This document shows positions 1 to 5,468 of a stretch of 5,518 nt of DNA, piece by piece. This DNA is from UMGS1532 sp045594795. GTDB taxonomy: Bacteria > Bacillota > Clostridia > Oscillospirales > Acutalibacteraceae. Every line of letters starts with the position of its first letter. Positions within the stretch are counted from its first letter, which is position 1. A program made the translations under genes and the position numbers. The stretch spans positions 1 through 5,518 of the forward strand of contig JAZNZF010000033.1 in assembly GCA_045594795.1 (NCBI GenBank), given 5' to 3'. The notes beneath the pieces are model-generated. The model searched no databases. It was not told the DNA's origin and saw only the letters and a program-made list of their open reading frames with translations.

Positions 1-295
1 CAGGTGTTAGTGTGGTTGGTACTTGAGATGTATTATAATCGTGTCTAATGGCATTGTTAGCAATGAACACTGAAAAAGTTTCTTGATACATACCCGTTCG
101 GCTACTGAAAAAGCTTTGATTAGTTATAGATGAGCTAAAAACTTTAGCCTCTACTGAGGTGTCTTGATTAGCCTTATAGCCTGTATCTATGTACTGCGTG
201 CCCGTGCTTTCAATGTACTCAACCTGCTTGTAGCTTTGGGGAAGTATGCCTTTTTTAAGGCTCATTAAAGCCCGTCTGCGTAATAGTAAACTCAT
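1..295 (-). CDS. Phage-type LamG-like tail/surface protein, N-terminal part only (cut by window edge)
   Basis: Reading down from the ATG at 295 gives an open frame of 98 codons with no stop before the window edge, so this is the N-terminal part of a longer protein. It begins MSLLLRRRALMSLKKG and continues with YKQVEYIESTGTQYIDTGYK at about residues 23-42. That signature opens many concanavalin A/LamG-like beta-sandwich proteins in prophages of gut Firmicutes. The following FFSSRTGMYQETFSVFIANN stretch also fits that fold. The start overlaps the stop of the upstream tail gene (ATGA, 292-295). There is only a weak G-rich sequence just upstream of the ATG, so translation is probably coupled. A second ATG at codon 11 (263-265) is possible but lacks a better ribosome site. 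The likely role is carbohydrate or receptor binding at a phage tail tip. The family resemblance is from memory; the precise role is inference. Confidence 0.8.
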   Translation of the reverse strand, partial: MSLLLRRRALMSLKKGILPQSYKQVEYIESTGTQYIDTGYKANQDTSVEAKVFSSSITNQSFFSSRTGMYQETFSVFIANNAIRHDYNTSQVPTTLTP

Positions 296-1242
296 TCTAC
301 CAAGCCCCCAACTACAACGCCGTTCATAATATTAAGCTCCCAAGTTTCGCCCGGTGCAAAGGTGGGCACACCGCCAATATATCTGCTATTTGGTAGAATT
401 AATGTAAACCCTTCATCCGATACAGTAAATTCAAGAGACAAGATAAAATCACCGCTGGGATAGCTCAACTCGAGAGAGTGCACAGGTGTTGTAAAAACAT
501 AGCGTTCTTTATTATACACATCTAAAAAGGTTGTGCTACCGTCATACTCATAAGTCACAAACGCTTTAGAACTTAGCTCTTCGGTATAACTATTACAATC
601 GCTTTGTATATAAAAGGCCAATTCTTGTGTGCAAGCATCTGTTATTCCATAACCTGCAAGCGTAGTGGCTTTATCGGCTTTTTTATCAAGTACGGTTTCA
701 ATGTCGCCTGTAATATTATCAACATATTCTTTATCCGCTTTGCCATCAAGCGTTTCCTTAGCCTCCTCAAGAATGCTTGCGCATTCCTCGGCGGTGCTTT
801 TAAGCTCTGCTGATAGCTCGTCGCTTTTGGTAACGTAATAATGAAGCTTACCTAAAGCCCCGTCCACTTCACAGAGCACCTCGTCGGTAGTTTCGCTATA
901 TGGGTCCACCGAGGGAAGAACCTCTACTATTCCGATGTCGGATTTAAAAATAAGCAAAAGCTCACCCTCGCCACTGTGCTTGTACCCTTCTACCTGCAAA
1001 AACTGAGTGCCGCCAATTAAAATACATTGCGGTACGGTATAGCTTAAGGTATTACCTGTGGGGTATAGCTGTTCGGTTTGGTAACTGCCAATGGCCAACC
1101 TAAAATATTCCGCCGCGGAACAAAGCTCTTCGGGCAAGGTGATAACAAGGGTGGTGGCGTTATGCTCACCCACGTGGCCTATTGAGAAGCGCGGGGGCTC
1201 TATAGCGCCGCTTGGAGTAACCGAAAAAGTTACCTTTCGCAT
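292..1242 (-). CDS. Phage baseplate/tail-fibre-like protein (BppU-like N-terminus, coiled coil, tail-fibre motif)
   Basis: A complete 316-residue protein without signal peptide or membrane segment. Residues 1-112 are beta-rich and start MRKVTFSVTPSGAIEPPRFS, resembling N-terminal domains of phage baseplate upper proteins. Residues 138-190 are charged and look like a short coiled coil with two KADK repeats (168-171 and 188-191). TLAGYGITDA at 194-203 is a widespread phage tail-fibre repeat motif. The C-terminal 90 residues form a probable beta domain ending in PTFAPGETWELNIMNGVVVG, an ending typical of small tail-tip proteins. The start is fixed by a strong AGGAGG at 1249-1254, six bases before the ATG. 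It overlaps the LamG-like gene downstream by four bases, so the two are probably made together as parts of one tail or receptor-binding assembly. No other phage gene lies upstream; htrA diverges there. Tail origin is well supported; the exact structural position is inference. Confidence 0.8.
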   Translation of the reverse strand: MRKVTFSVTPSGAIEPPRFSIGHVGEHNATTLVITLPEELCSAAEYFRLAIGSYQTEQLYPTGNTLSYTVPQCILIGGTQFLQVEGYKHSGEGELLLIFKSDIGIVEVLPSVDPYSETTDEVLCEVDGALGKLHYYVTKSDELSAELKSTAEECASILEEAKETLDGKADKEYVDNITGDIETVLDKKADKATTLAGYGITDACTQELAFYIQSDCNSYTEELSSKAFVTYEYDGSTTFLDVYNKERYVFTTPVHSLELSYPSGDFILSLEFTVSDEGFTLILPNSRYIGGVPTFAPGETWELNIMNGVVVGGLVE

Positions 1243-1280
1243 AATATTCCTCCTTTTTAATAAATTTTCGGGTAAAATAA

Positions 1281-1309
1281 ATTAAAGAAAAAATTTTTCT
1301 GGGCAGCAA
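1281..1309 (-). promoter_or_regulatory. Candidate weak promoter for the tail genes
   Basis: On the minus strand TTGCTG (1304-1309) and TTTAAT (1281-1286) are separated by 17 bases, a plausible but imperfect sigma-A promoter (3/6 and 5/6 matches). It lies about 40 bases before the tail gene ATG. The region is AT-rich, so a chance match is quite possible. It matters because nothing else upstream on this strand would drive the tail genes within the window. Confidence 0.3.
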
Positions 1310-1344
1310 ATAATTCTTTAAAGCACCCATATTACAGCAAGGTT

Positions 1345-1374
1345 CTAATGCAACGTTGCAGCAACTAATGCAAC
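1345..1374. repeat. Cluster of GCAAC half-sites (candidate regulator binding region)
   Basis: CTAATGCAAC occurs exactly twice, at 1345-1354 and 1365-1374, with a period of 20 bases (about two helical turns). The first copy overlaps a perfect palindrome TGCAACGTTGCA (1349-1360), and GTTGC-A-GCAAC (1355-1365) is a second inverted repeat. In all, four GCAAC/GTTGC words occur within 25 bases. The cluster lies between the divergent tail and htrA genes and upstream of the htrA promoter, where an activator or repressor could bind. No known regulator was recognised. Confidence 0.45.
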
Positions 1375-1406
1375 TTTTTAAAAAATTTACAGCTTATTAA
1401 CAAATT

Positions 1407-1437
1407 TTGGTGTGTTACGTAACAATCTTGATATAAT
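1407..1437 (+). promoter_or_regulatory. htrA promoter (extended -10)
   Basis: A perfect TATAAT at 1432-1437 is preceded by TGA (1429-1431), giving an extended -10 element. The best -35 candidate is TTGGTG at 1407-1412 with a long 19-base spacer, which is weak; the extended -10 may compensate. Transcription would start near 1444, leaving a leader of about 68 bases before the htrA ATG. Confidence 0.6.
1413..1424. promoter_or_regulatory. Perfect 12-bp palindrome in the htrA promoter spacer (candidate operator)
   Basis: TGTTACGTAACA is identical to its reverse complement and lies between the candidate -35 and the -10 of the htrA promoter. Dyads in this position are typical of dimeric repressor sites. 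The sequence did not match a stress-operator consensus I could name, such as CIRCE or the CtsR heptad repeat. Confidence 0.45.
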
Positions 1438-1473
1438 ATAATTGAAAAAAGCAAGCACAAGTGGTAAAATTAA

Positions 1474-1498
1474 AAAAGGTATGCAAAGCATACCTTTT
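1474..1498 (+). promoter_or_regulatory. Triloop hairpin in the htrA leader, next to the ribosome binding site
   Basis: AAAAGGTATGC (1474-1484) and GCATACCTTTT (1488-1498) form a perfect 11-bp stem around an AAA loop. The Shine-Dalgarno sequence AAGGAG (1501-1506) begins three bases after the stem and lies six bases before the ATG. The right arm CCTTTT (1493-1498) is complementary both to the left arm AAAAGG (1474-1479) and to AAAAGG of the ribosome site (1499-1504); CCTTTTAAAAGG is itself a palindrome. The stem therefore could hold the ribosome site open, or the two pairings could compete. It could also simply stabilise the 5' end of the mRNA. With only four U after the stem it is a poor terminator. 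Confidence 0.55.
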
Positions 1499-1512
1499 AA
1501 AAGGAGATAAGT

Positions 1513-2928
1513 ATGGATAATAACGAATATCAAAATAGCGGTTTAAACGGTTTCGATTCAGCAACCCCGTATAAAAGTGAAGACAGAGAAACCGAAAAAG
1601 AACCCACAGAAAATAACGAGCATGAGGCGGTCCAAAAATACGAGCTTTTTGTTAGCGCCGAAAATACCGAAAACCCACCGATTGAGCCAAAGTCCTTTCG
1701 TTTGAGTGGCAGCTATGGTGAAAACGAGCAGACACGGGTGACACCTATGTATAATCCGCGTGTGGCGGCTGAGGCTGCACAAAAAACACCTACCCCAAAG
1801 CCACCTAAAAAGAAAAAAGCAGGCGGCTACGGGATAGGCTCTTTAATAGCGGTTGCGGTTATTACTGCAATAATTACATCAGGTTGCTTTTATATACTCA
1901 GTTCACTTAATAAAACTGAAGCACCGTTAACCGAAAACGGCAACAAGCCTACCACTCAAAAGATTGTAGAAGTCACAGGCTCTATAGAGGAGTTGGCTGG
2001 CATTGCATCCGAAGCGGCTATGGATAGCGTTGTAGGTGTGCAAACCACCTTTGCGGTGCAAAGCTTTTTTAGTGGGCAGTCTACCACGTCGGGCAGTGGC
2101 TCGGGTGTAATATATAAGGCAGACGGATATATTATTACAAACTACCACGTTATTGCAGACGCCATAAAATCGAGTAATTCAAGTATCCGTGTTTTCCTTA
2201 ATAACGACACCGAAAAAGGCTATGAGGCAAGGGTTATAAACTATAATATTTCTTGCGACTTGGCGGTGCTTAAAATAGACAAAACGGGGCTTAACGCCAT
2301 AAAGATTGCCGATAGCAGTAAGCTTAAGGTAGGTCAGTACGTTGTGGCAATAGGAAGCCCTGGTGGTTTGGAGTTTATAGGCTCTACCACCTTTGGAATA
2401 ATAAGCGGCTTAAATAGGCAGATTTCCACTACCGACGGTAATATGAAACTTATTCAAACCGACGCCGCAATTAACCCCGGTAACTCGGGCGGCGCATTGG
2501 TAAACACTAAAGGCGAGCTTATAGGTATTAACTCTTCAAAGCTTGTAAGCGAGGGTTACGAGGGTATGGGCTTTGCTATACCTGTTGATACGGTTACTAA
2601 AATTTGTGACGACCTTATCGCGCACGAGGGCGAGGGTGAGGCATACACCGGCATATCGATAAGCTATAACTATACCTCGCGCGTGCTACAGTTCTACGGC
2701 TACCCAACGGGCGCGGTTGTAGCGGCGGTCGACGAAGGCAGCCCTGCCGAAGCGGCAGGAATCAAGCGCGGTGATATAATCACAAAATTCGGTGATACCG
2801 AAGTTTCAGAGTACACACAGTACGAAAGGGCGCTTAAAGACCATTTCCCCGGTGATATGGTTGAAGTTACCTACTACCGCGCAGGCAAAACATTGAGCAC
2901 AAACATTATCATCGGAGCAGGAAACTAA
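1513..2928 (+). CDS. htrA: HtrA/DegP-like membrane-anchored serine protease (S1C family, one PDZ domain)
   Basis: A complete 471-residue protein. Residues 1-100 are hydrophilic, acidic and low in complexity, and predicted cytoplasmic. A KPPKKKKAGG stop precedes one membrane segment at about 107-131, placing the rest outside the membrane. The trypsin-like domain (about 155-370) carries the full catalytic triad: His212 in TNYHVIADA, Asp249 in CDLAVLKID and Ser325 in NPGNSGGALVN. A PDZ domain follows at about 378-468, with GSPAEAAGIKRGDIITKFGD. This order matches Firmicutes HtrA proteases, which degrade or refold misfolded exported proteins. The start is set by AAGGAG six bases upstream. The gene stands alone, with its own promoter and terminator, and diverges from phage-type tail genes. 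The leader hairpin and the promoter dyad suggest control, but which stress it answers cannot be read from the sequence. Confidence 0.96.
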   Translation: MDNNEYQNSGLNGFDSATPYKSEDRETEKEPTENNEHEAVQKYELFVSAENTENPPIEPKSFRLSGSYGENEQTRVTPMYNPRVAAEAAQKTPTPKPPKKKKAGGYGIGSLIAVAVITAIITSGCFYILSSLNKTEAPLTENGNKPTTQKIVEVTGSIEELAGIASEAAMDSVVGVQTTFAVQSFFSGQSTTSGSGSGVIYKADGYIITNYHVIADAIKSSNSSIRVFLNNDTEKGYEARVINYNISCDLAVLKIDKTGLNAIKIADSSKLKVGQYVVAIGSPGGLEFIGSTTFGIISGLNRQISTTDGNMKLIQTDAAINPGNSGGALVNTKGELIGINSSKLVSEGYEGMGFAIPVDTVTKICDDLIAHEGEGEAYTGISISYNYTSRVLQFYGYPTGAVVAAVDEGSPAEAAGIKRGDIITKFGDTEVSEYTQYERALKDHFPGDMVEVTYYRAGKTLSTNIIIGAGN

Positions 2929-2958
2929 AAAAACGCACCACGGGAGTGGTGCGTTTTT
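2929..2958. terminator. Bidirectional intrinsic terminator between htrA and nfnB
   Basis: ACGCACCAC (2933-2941) pairs with GTGGTGCGT (2946-2954) around a GGGA loop, flanked by an A run at 2929-2933 and a T run at 2954-2958. The stem begins directly after the htrA stop. The flanking A and T runs make it a terminator on both strands, so it can also end the convergent nfnAB transcript, whose last codon is about 40 bases away. Confidence 0.92.
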
Positions 2959-2959
2959 A

Positions 2960-2988
2960 AGTAATAAGTAATAGTGAAAAGTGAATAG
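2960..2988. repeat. Short degenerate tandem repeat in the convergent intergenic gap
   Basis: AGTAATA occurs twice in tandem (2960-2966, 2967-2973), followed by two related heptamers, GTGAAAA (2974-2980) and GTGAATA (2981-2987). The period of seven is kept through all four units. It lies between the terminator and the nfnB stop, where no gene is present. It may be simple slippage sequence or part of a dispersed intergenic repeat family. Confidence 0.5.
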
Positions 2989-2997
2989 GTAAGGTAG

Positions 2998-4407
2998 TTA
3001 ACTTAACTGCTTATCTATAGCCTCGGCGGCGGTTTTGCCGGCGCCCATTGCAAGTATTACAGTTGCGGCGCCCGTTACAGCATCACCGCCTGCGTAAACA
3101 CCCTTTATACTTGTTTCGCCCGTTTCTTCGGTAACTATAATGCCACCGCGCGAATTAACAGCTAAGCCCTCGGTAGTGTCGCGAAGTAGTGGGTTGGGAC
3201 TTGTACCTATAGACATAATTACGCAGTCTACAGGCAGTACAAACTCGCTATTTTTCTTTTCTATAGGTCTGCGCCTACCCGACTCGTCGGGTTCACCAAG
3301 CTCCATTTCTACACACTCTATACCTGTAACTGTGCCGTTTCGCTTGTCGCGTGGGTCGTCGGGGTTCAAATAGCCTAAAATCTTTTTAGGGTTGCATAAA
3401 AGCTTAAACTCAATACCTTCTTCGATTGCGTGTTCTACCTCTTCCTTACGGGCAGGTAGCTCTTGTAAGCTGCGCCTGTAAACGATGTATACCTTTTCGG
3501 CACCTAGGCGGAGCGCAGTGCGTGCAGCGTCCATAGCAACGTTACCGCCACCCACAACAGCTACATTTTTTGCTTTTAGGATAGGGGTAGTGCTGTTTTC
3601 CTTGTAGGCTTTCATAAGGTTGCTACGGGTTAAAAATTCGTTAGCCGAATAAACACCCTTAAGGCTTTCACCCTCAATACCCATAAAGCGCGGCAGACCT
3701 GCACCGCTACCAATGAATACTGATTTAAAGCCCATATCGAAAAGCTCTTCGACGGTAAGGGTTTTGCCTATTACCATATTAGTTTCTATTTTTACACCAA
3801 GCGCTTTTAGGGTGTCAACCTCTTTTTGCACAATTGTTTTAGGGAGCCTAAACTCAGGGATTCCGTAACTGAGCACACCGCCTGCTAAATGCAGAGCCTC
3901 GAAAACGGTTACCTCGTAGCCTTTTTTTGCAAGGTCACCTGCACAGGTAAGACCCGAAGGACCCGAGCCTACAACGGCTACCTTTTTGCCGTTAGACTTT
4001 GGTTTTTGTGGCGGCTCTAAGCAGTTGTCGTTATACCAGTCTGCTACAAAGCGTTCAAGCCTTCCAATGCCTACACTTTCGCCCTTTATGGCGCGAACGC
4101 AATATTTTTCGCATTGGCTCTCTTGTGGGCAAACTCTACCGCAAACGGCGGGTAGGGAAGAGGACTCTGAAATTATTTTGTAAGCCTCTAAAAAGTTGCC
4201 CTCTTTTACCTTTTCGATAAACTGTGGAATATGTATTTTAACGGGACAGCCTTTTACACAAGGCATATTTTTACAGTTAAGGCAACGCATAGCCTCGTCT
4301 ATAGCGGCATCCTCGCTATAACCTAAGGCAACCTCTCTAAAATTGGTTGCACGTACCTTAGGGTCTAAAGTGGGCATAGGATTTTTATCGTTTCGCATAT
4401 TTGCCAT
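2998..4407 (-). CDS. nfnB: NfnB: large subunit of NADH-dependent ferredoxin:NADP+ oxidoreductase (GltA-like)
   Basis: A complete 469-residue flavoprotein. The N-terminal iron-sulphur domain has eight cysteines in two groups, Cys42/45/50/54 (CLNCKNMPCVKGC) and Cys89/93/99/103, as in the two [4Fe-4S] cluster region of this family. An FAD-binding Rossmann motif follows (VVGSGPSG, 145-152), then an NADPH-binding one (VVGGGNVAMDAA, 284-295) with YRRS at 310-313, and a closing FAD motif GVYAGGDAVTGAATV at 436-450. Alone it would be called the small subunit of glutamate synthase. However, it overlaps a PyrK-like reductase by one base (TAATG), and no glutamate synthase large subunit is present. That pairing is the hallmark of NfnAB, which bifurcates electrons: NADPH oxidation is coupled reversibly to reduction of ferredoxin and NAD+. 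The ribosome site is AAGGGGG at 4415-4421, inside nfnA. SudA of sulfide dehydrogenase is the same protein type. Location is cytoplasmic. Confidence 0.93.
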   Translation of the reverse strand: MANMRNDKNPMPTLDPKVRATNFREVALGYSEDAAIDEAMRCLNCKNMPCVKGCPVKIHIPQFIEKVKEGNFLEAYKIISESSSLPAVCGRVCPQESQCEKYCVRAIKGESVGIGRLERFVADWYNDNCLEPPQKPKSNGKKVAVVGSGPSGLTCAGDLAKKGYEVTVFEALHLAGGVLSYGIPEFRLPKTIVQKEVDTLKALGVKIETNMVIGKTLTVEELFDMGFKSVFIGSGAGLPRFMGIEGESLKGVYSANEFLTRSNLMKAYKENSTTPILKAKNVAVVGGGNVAMDAARTALRLGAEKVYIVYRRSLQELPARKEEVEHAIEEGIEFKLLCNPKKILGYLNPDDPRDKRNGTVTGIECVEMELGEPDESGRRRPIEKKNSEFVLPVDCVIMSIGTSPNPLLRDTTEGLAVNSRGGIIVTEETGETSIKGVYAGGDAVTGAATVILAMGAGKTAAEAIDKQLS

Positions 4408-5246
4408 TACTCTGCCCCCTTAAATAAATTACAGCTACTATCGTAAGCGTGGCGTTCAAAATCGCTATACATACTGCTGCGGCTGATAGCTTCGTCAAAG
4501 TCAACCAGGAATCCGTCGAAATCGGGGCCGTCAACACAAGCAAACTTGGTTTCACCGCCAACAGTTAATCTGCAACCGCCACACATACCCGTACCGTCTA
4601 TCATAATAGGGTTCATAGAAACGGTGGTTTTAACGCCAAAAGGCTTTGTAGTGGCAACAACAAACTTCATCATAATAAGTGGACCGATGGTGATAACCTC
4701 ATCGAACTCAGCACCGCCCTCGATAGCGGCTTTAAGGGGCGCGGTTACAACACCTTTTTCACCGTATGAGCCGTCGTCGGTCATAATTGTAAGGGTATCG
4801 GAGCAGGCGCGGAATTCGTCTTCTAAAATAACGAGGTCGCGGTTCCTAAAGCCAATTATTGAATGTACCTTTACGCCACGTTTGTGCAAAGCTTCGGCAA
4901 TAGGCAGGGCAATGGCACAGCCAACGCCGCCACCTACAATACACACTTCATGCAGACCCTCTAAATTGGTAGGCTTACCAAGAGGGCCAACAAAGTCGGC
5001 AATATACTCGCCCTCTGCTTTTTTATTAAGGGCAAGGGTGGTGGCGCCTACTATCTGAAATATTATTTTAACGGTACCTTTTTCTCTGTCATAACCCGCA
5101 ACGGTTAAGGGGATGCGTTCACCCTCATCGTCTACACGCAGAATTATAAACTGCCCAGCCTTTGCCTTTGCGGCAACGAAGGGCGCTTCAATTTCCATCT
5201 GAGTTACGGTGGGGTTTAGTATTTTTTTAGCTTTTATTTTATACAT
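4407..5246 (-). CDS. nfnA: NfnA: small FAD/[2Fe-2S] subunit of NADH-dependent ferredoxin:NADP+ oxidoreductase (PyrK-like)
   Basis: A complete 279-residue protein of the ferredoxin-NADP+ reductase superfamily. The N-terminal FAD-binding barrel (about 1-97) contains AGQFIILRV and RIPLT (44-48), the flavin contact motif. The NAD-binding half (about 98-210) opens with VCIVGGGVGCA (101-111). The C-terminal cluster site reads Asp217-x4-Cys222-x2-Cys225-x11-Cys237. PyrK has a cysteine at the first position, whereas aspartate plus three cysteines is known for the [2Fe-2S] site of NfnA, so the sequence itself favours NfnA. This subunit binds NAD(H) and forms a complex with NfnB, encoded immediately downstream with a one-base overlap. 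A GAAAGG ribosome site (5255-5260) lies eight bases before the ATG. The gene is preceded by the palindromic element at 5303-5468, through which a minus-strand promoter reads. SudB is a synonym for this type of protein. Confidence 0.93.
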   Translation of the reverse strand: MYKIKAKKILNPTVTQMEIEAPFVAAKAKAGQFIILRVDDEGERIPLTVAGYDREKGTVKIIFQIVGATTLALNKKAEGEYIADFVGPLGKPTNLEGLHEVCIVGGGVGCAIALPIAEALHKRGVKVHSIIGFRNRDLVILEDEFRACSDTLTIMTDDGSYGEKGVVTAPLKAAIEGGAEFDEVITIGPLIMMKFVVATTKPFGVKTTVSMNPIMIDGTGMCGGCRLTVGGETKFACVDGPDFDGFLVDFDEAISRSSMYSDFERHAYDSSCNLFKGAE

Positions 5247-5289
5247 AATTTTTGCCTTTCAAAAATGCTTTTGCTTATATAATAAATAT

Positions 5290-5295
5290 ATTATA
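5290..5295 (-). promoter_or_regulatory. Proximal candidate -10 for nfnAB
   Basis: TATAAT is perfect on the minus strand, about 43 bases before the nfnA ATG. No convincing -35 exists at the expected distance; that position is occupied by the 20-bp palindrome at 5309-5328. If real, the palindrome would act as an operator or activator site here. The local sequence is so AT-rich that a chance match is likely. Confidence 0.3.
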
Positions 5296-5303
5296 ATCTA
5301 TAT

Positions 5304-5375
5304 TGTAGAAAACGGTTATAACCGTTTTGGCAGAATATATTCTGCCCCTGACAAGCATTTTGCTTGTCAGCTACA
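5304..5375. other. Cloverleaf domain I of the palindromic element
   Basis: TGTAG (5304-5308) pairs with CTACA (5371-5375). Exactly between them stand three arms with a single unpaired base (5347). Arm 1 is AAAACGGTTATAACCGTTTT (5309-5328). Arm 2 is GGCAGAA/TTCTGCC around TATA (5329-5346). Arm 3 is CTGACAAGCA/TGCTTGTCAG around TTT (5348-5370). Every pair is Watson-Crick. It has no tRNA T-loop or anticodon arm features, so it is not a tRNA. Confidence 0.6.
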
Positions 5376-5384
5376 TTCGATTGC

Positions 5385-5468
5385 AATAGTTTTGTTGTTT
5401 GCGTGATACGCAAACGCATATTGTGCACAGCACAATATGAAACACGCAGTGTTTCTACAAACACTATT
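5385..5468. other. Cloverleaf domain II of the palindromic element
   Basis: AATAGTTTTGT (5385-5395) pairs with ACAAACACTATT (5457-5468) with one bulged C (5462), giving 11 pairs. Enclosed are three arms. These are GTTTGCGT/ACGCAAAC around GAT (5397-5415), CATATTGTGC/GCACAATATG around ACA (5417-5439), and AAACAC/GTGTTT around GCA (5440-5454). Only about four bases are left unpaired at the junction. A nine-base linker (5376-5384) separates this from domain I. The right half of the closing stem overlaps the -10 of the minus-strand promoter. Confidence 0.55.

Larger units (their letters stand above)
5303..5468. repeat. Compound palindromic element: six adjacent inverted repeats, foldable as two cloverleaves
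   Basis: Six perfect inverted repeats of different sequence lie nearly end to end: 5309-5328, 5329-5346, 5348-5370, 5397-5415, 5417-5439 and 5439-5455. The first two are uninterrupted dyads with TATA at the centre; the other four have three-base loops (TTT, GAT, ACA, GCA). A 9-bp inverted repeat, TTGTAGAAA (5303-5311) and TTTCTACAA (5452-5460), bounds the array. Two inner closing stems divide it into two four-way junctions, listed separately. No reading frame in it looks coding. It is either a structured RNA (possibly the nfnAB leader), or a DNA-level element such as a MITE-like or REP-like repeat. No target-site duplication is visible outside the 9-bp ends. I do not recognise it as any known family. 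Confidence 0.85.

Noticed and set aside
604..813. Short plus-strand frame opposite the baseplate-like gene (also 1091-1285)
   Set aside because: They are antisense to a gene with a strong ribosome site and known tail motifs; their cysteine- and phenylalanine-rich translation is typical of a shadow frame.
1474..1498. Intrinsic terminator before htrA
   Set aside because: Only four T follow the stem, its outer part is A-T only, and it lies between a good promoter and the ribosome site of the gene; a leader hairpin fits better.
1927..2148. Short minus-strand frames inside htrA (also 1558-1782)
   Set aside because: They are antisense to a complete protease with an intact catalytic triad and show no features of their own.
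3986..4220. Overlapping short plus-strand frames opposite nfnB (also 3140-3373)
   Set aside because: They mirror the conserved nfnB sequence and have no recognisable product.
4546..5058. A 170-residue open frame on the plus strand
   Set aside because: It lies wholly antisense to nfnA, whose motifs are clear. Its proline- and serine-rich translation resembles no family, and I did not identify a ribosome site or promoter for it.
5304..5375. tRNA gene
   Set aside because: The size and cloverleaf outline are suggestive, but the arms abut, the closing stem has five pairs, and no T-loop, D-loop or anticodon-loop consensus is present.
5209..5406. A 65-residue open frame on the plus strand with a hydrophobic start
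   Set aside because: It begins inside nfnA on the opposite strand and continues through the palindromes. The hydrophobic stretch comes from AT-rich sequence.
5303..5468. CRISPR array
   Set aside because: The palindromes differ in sequence from one another and there is no repeated unit with unique spacers.
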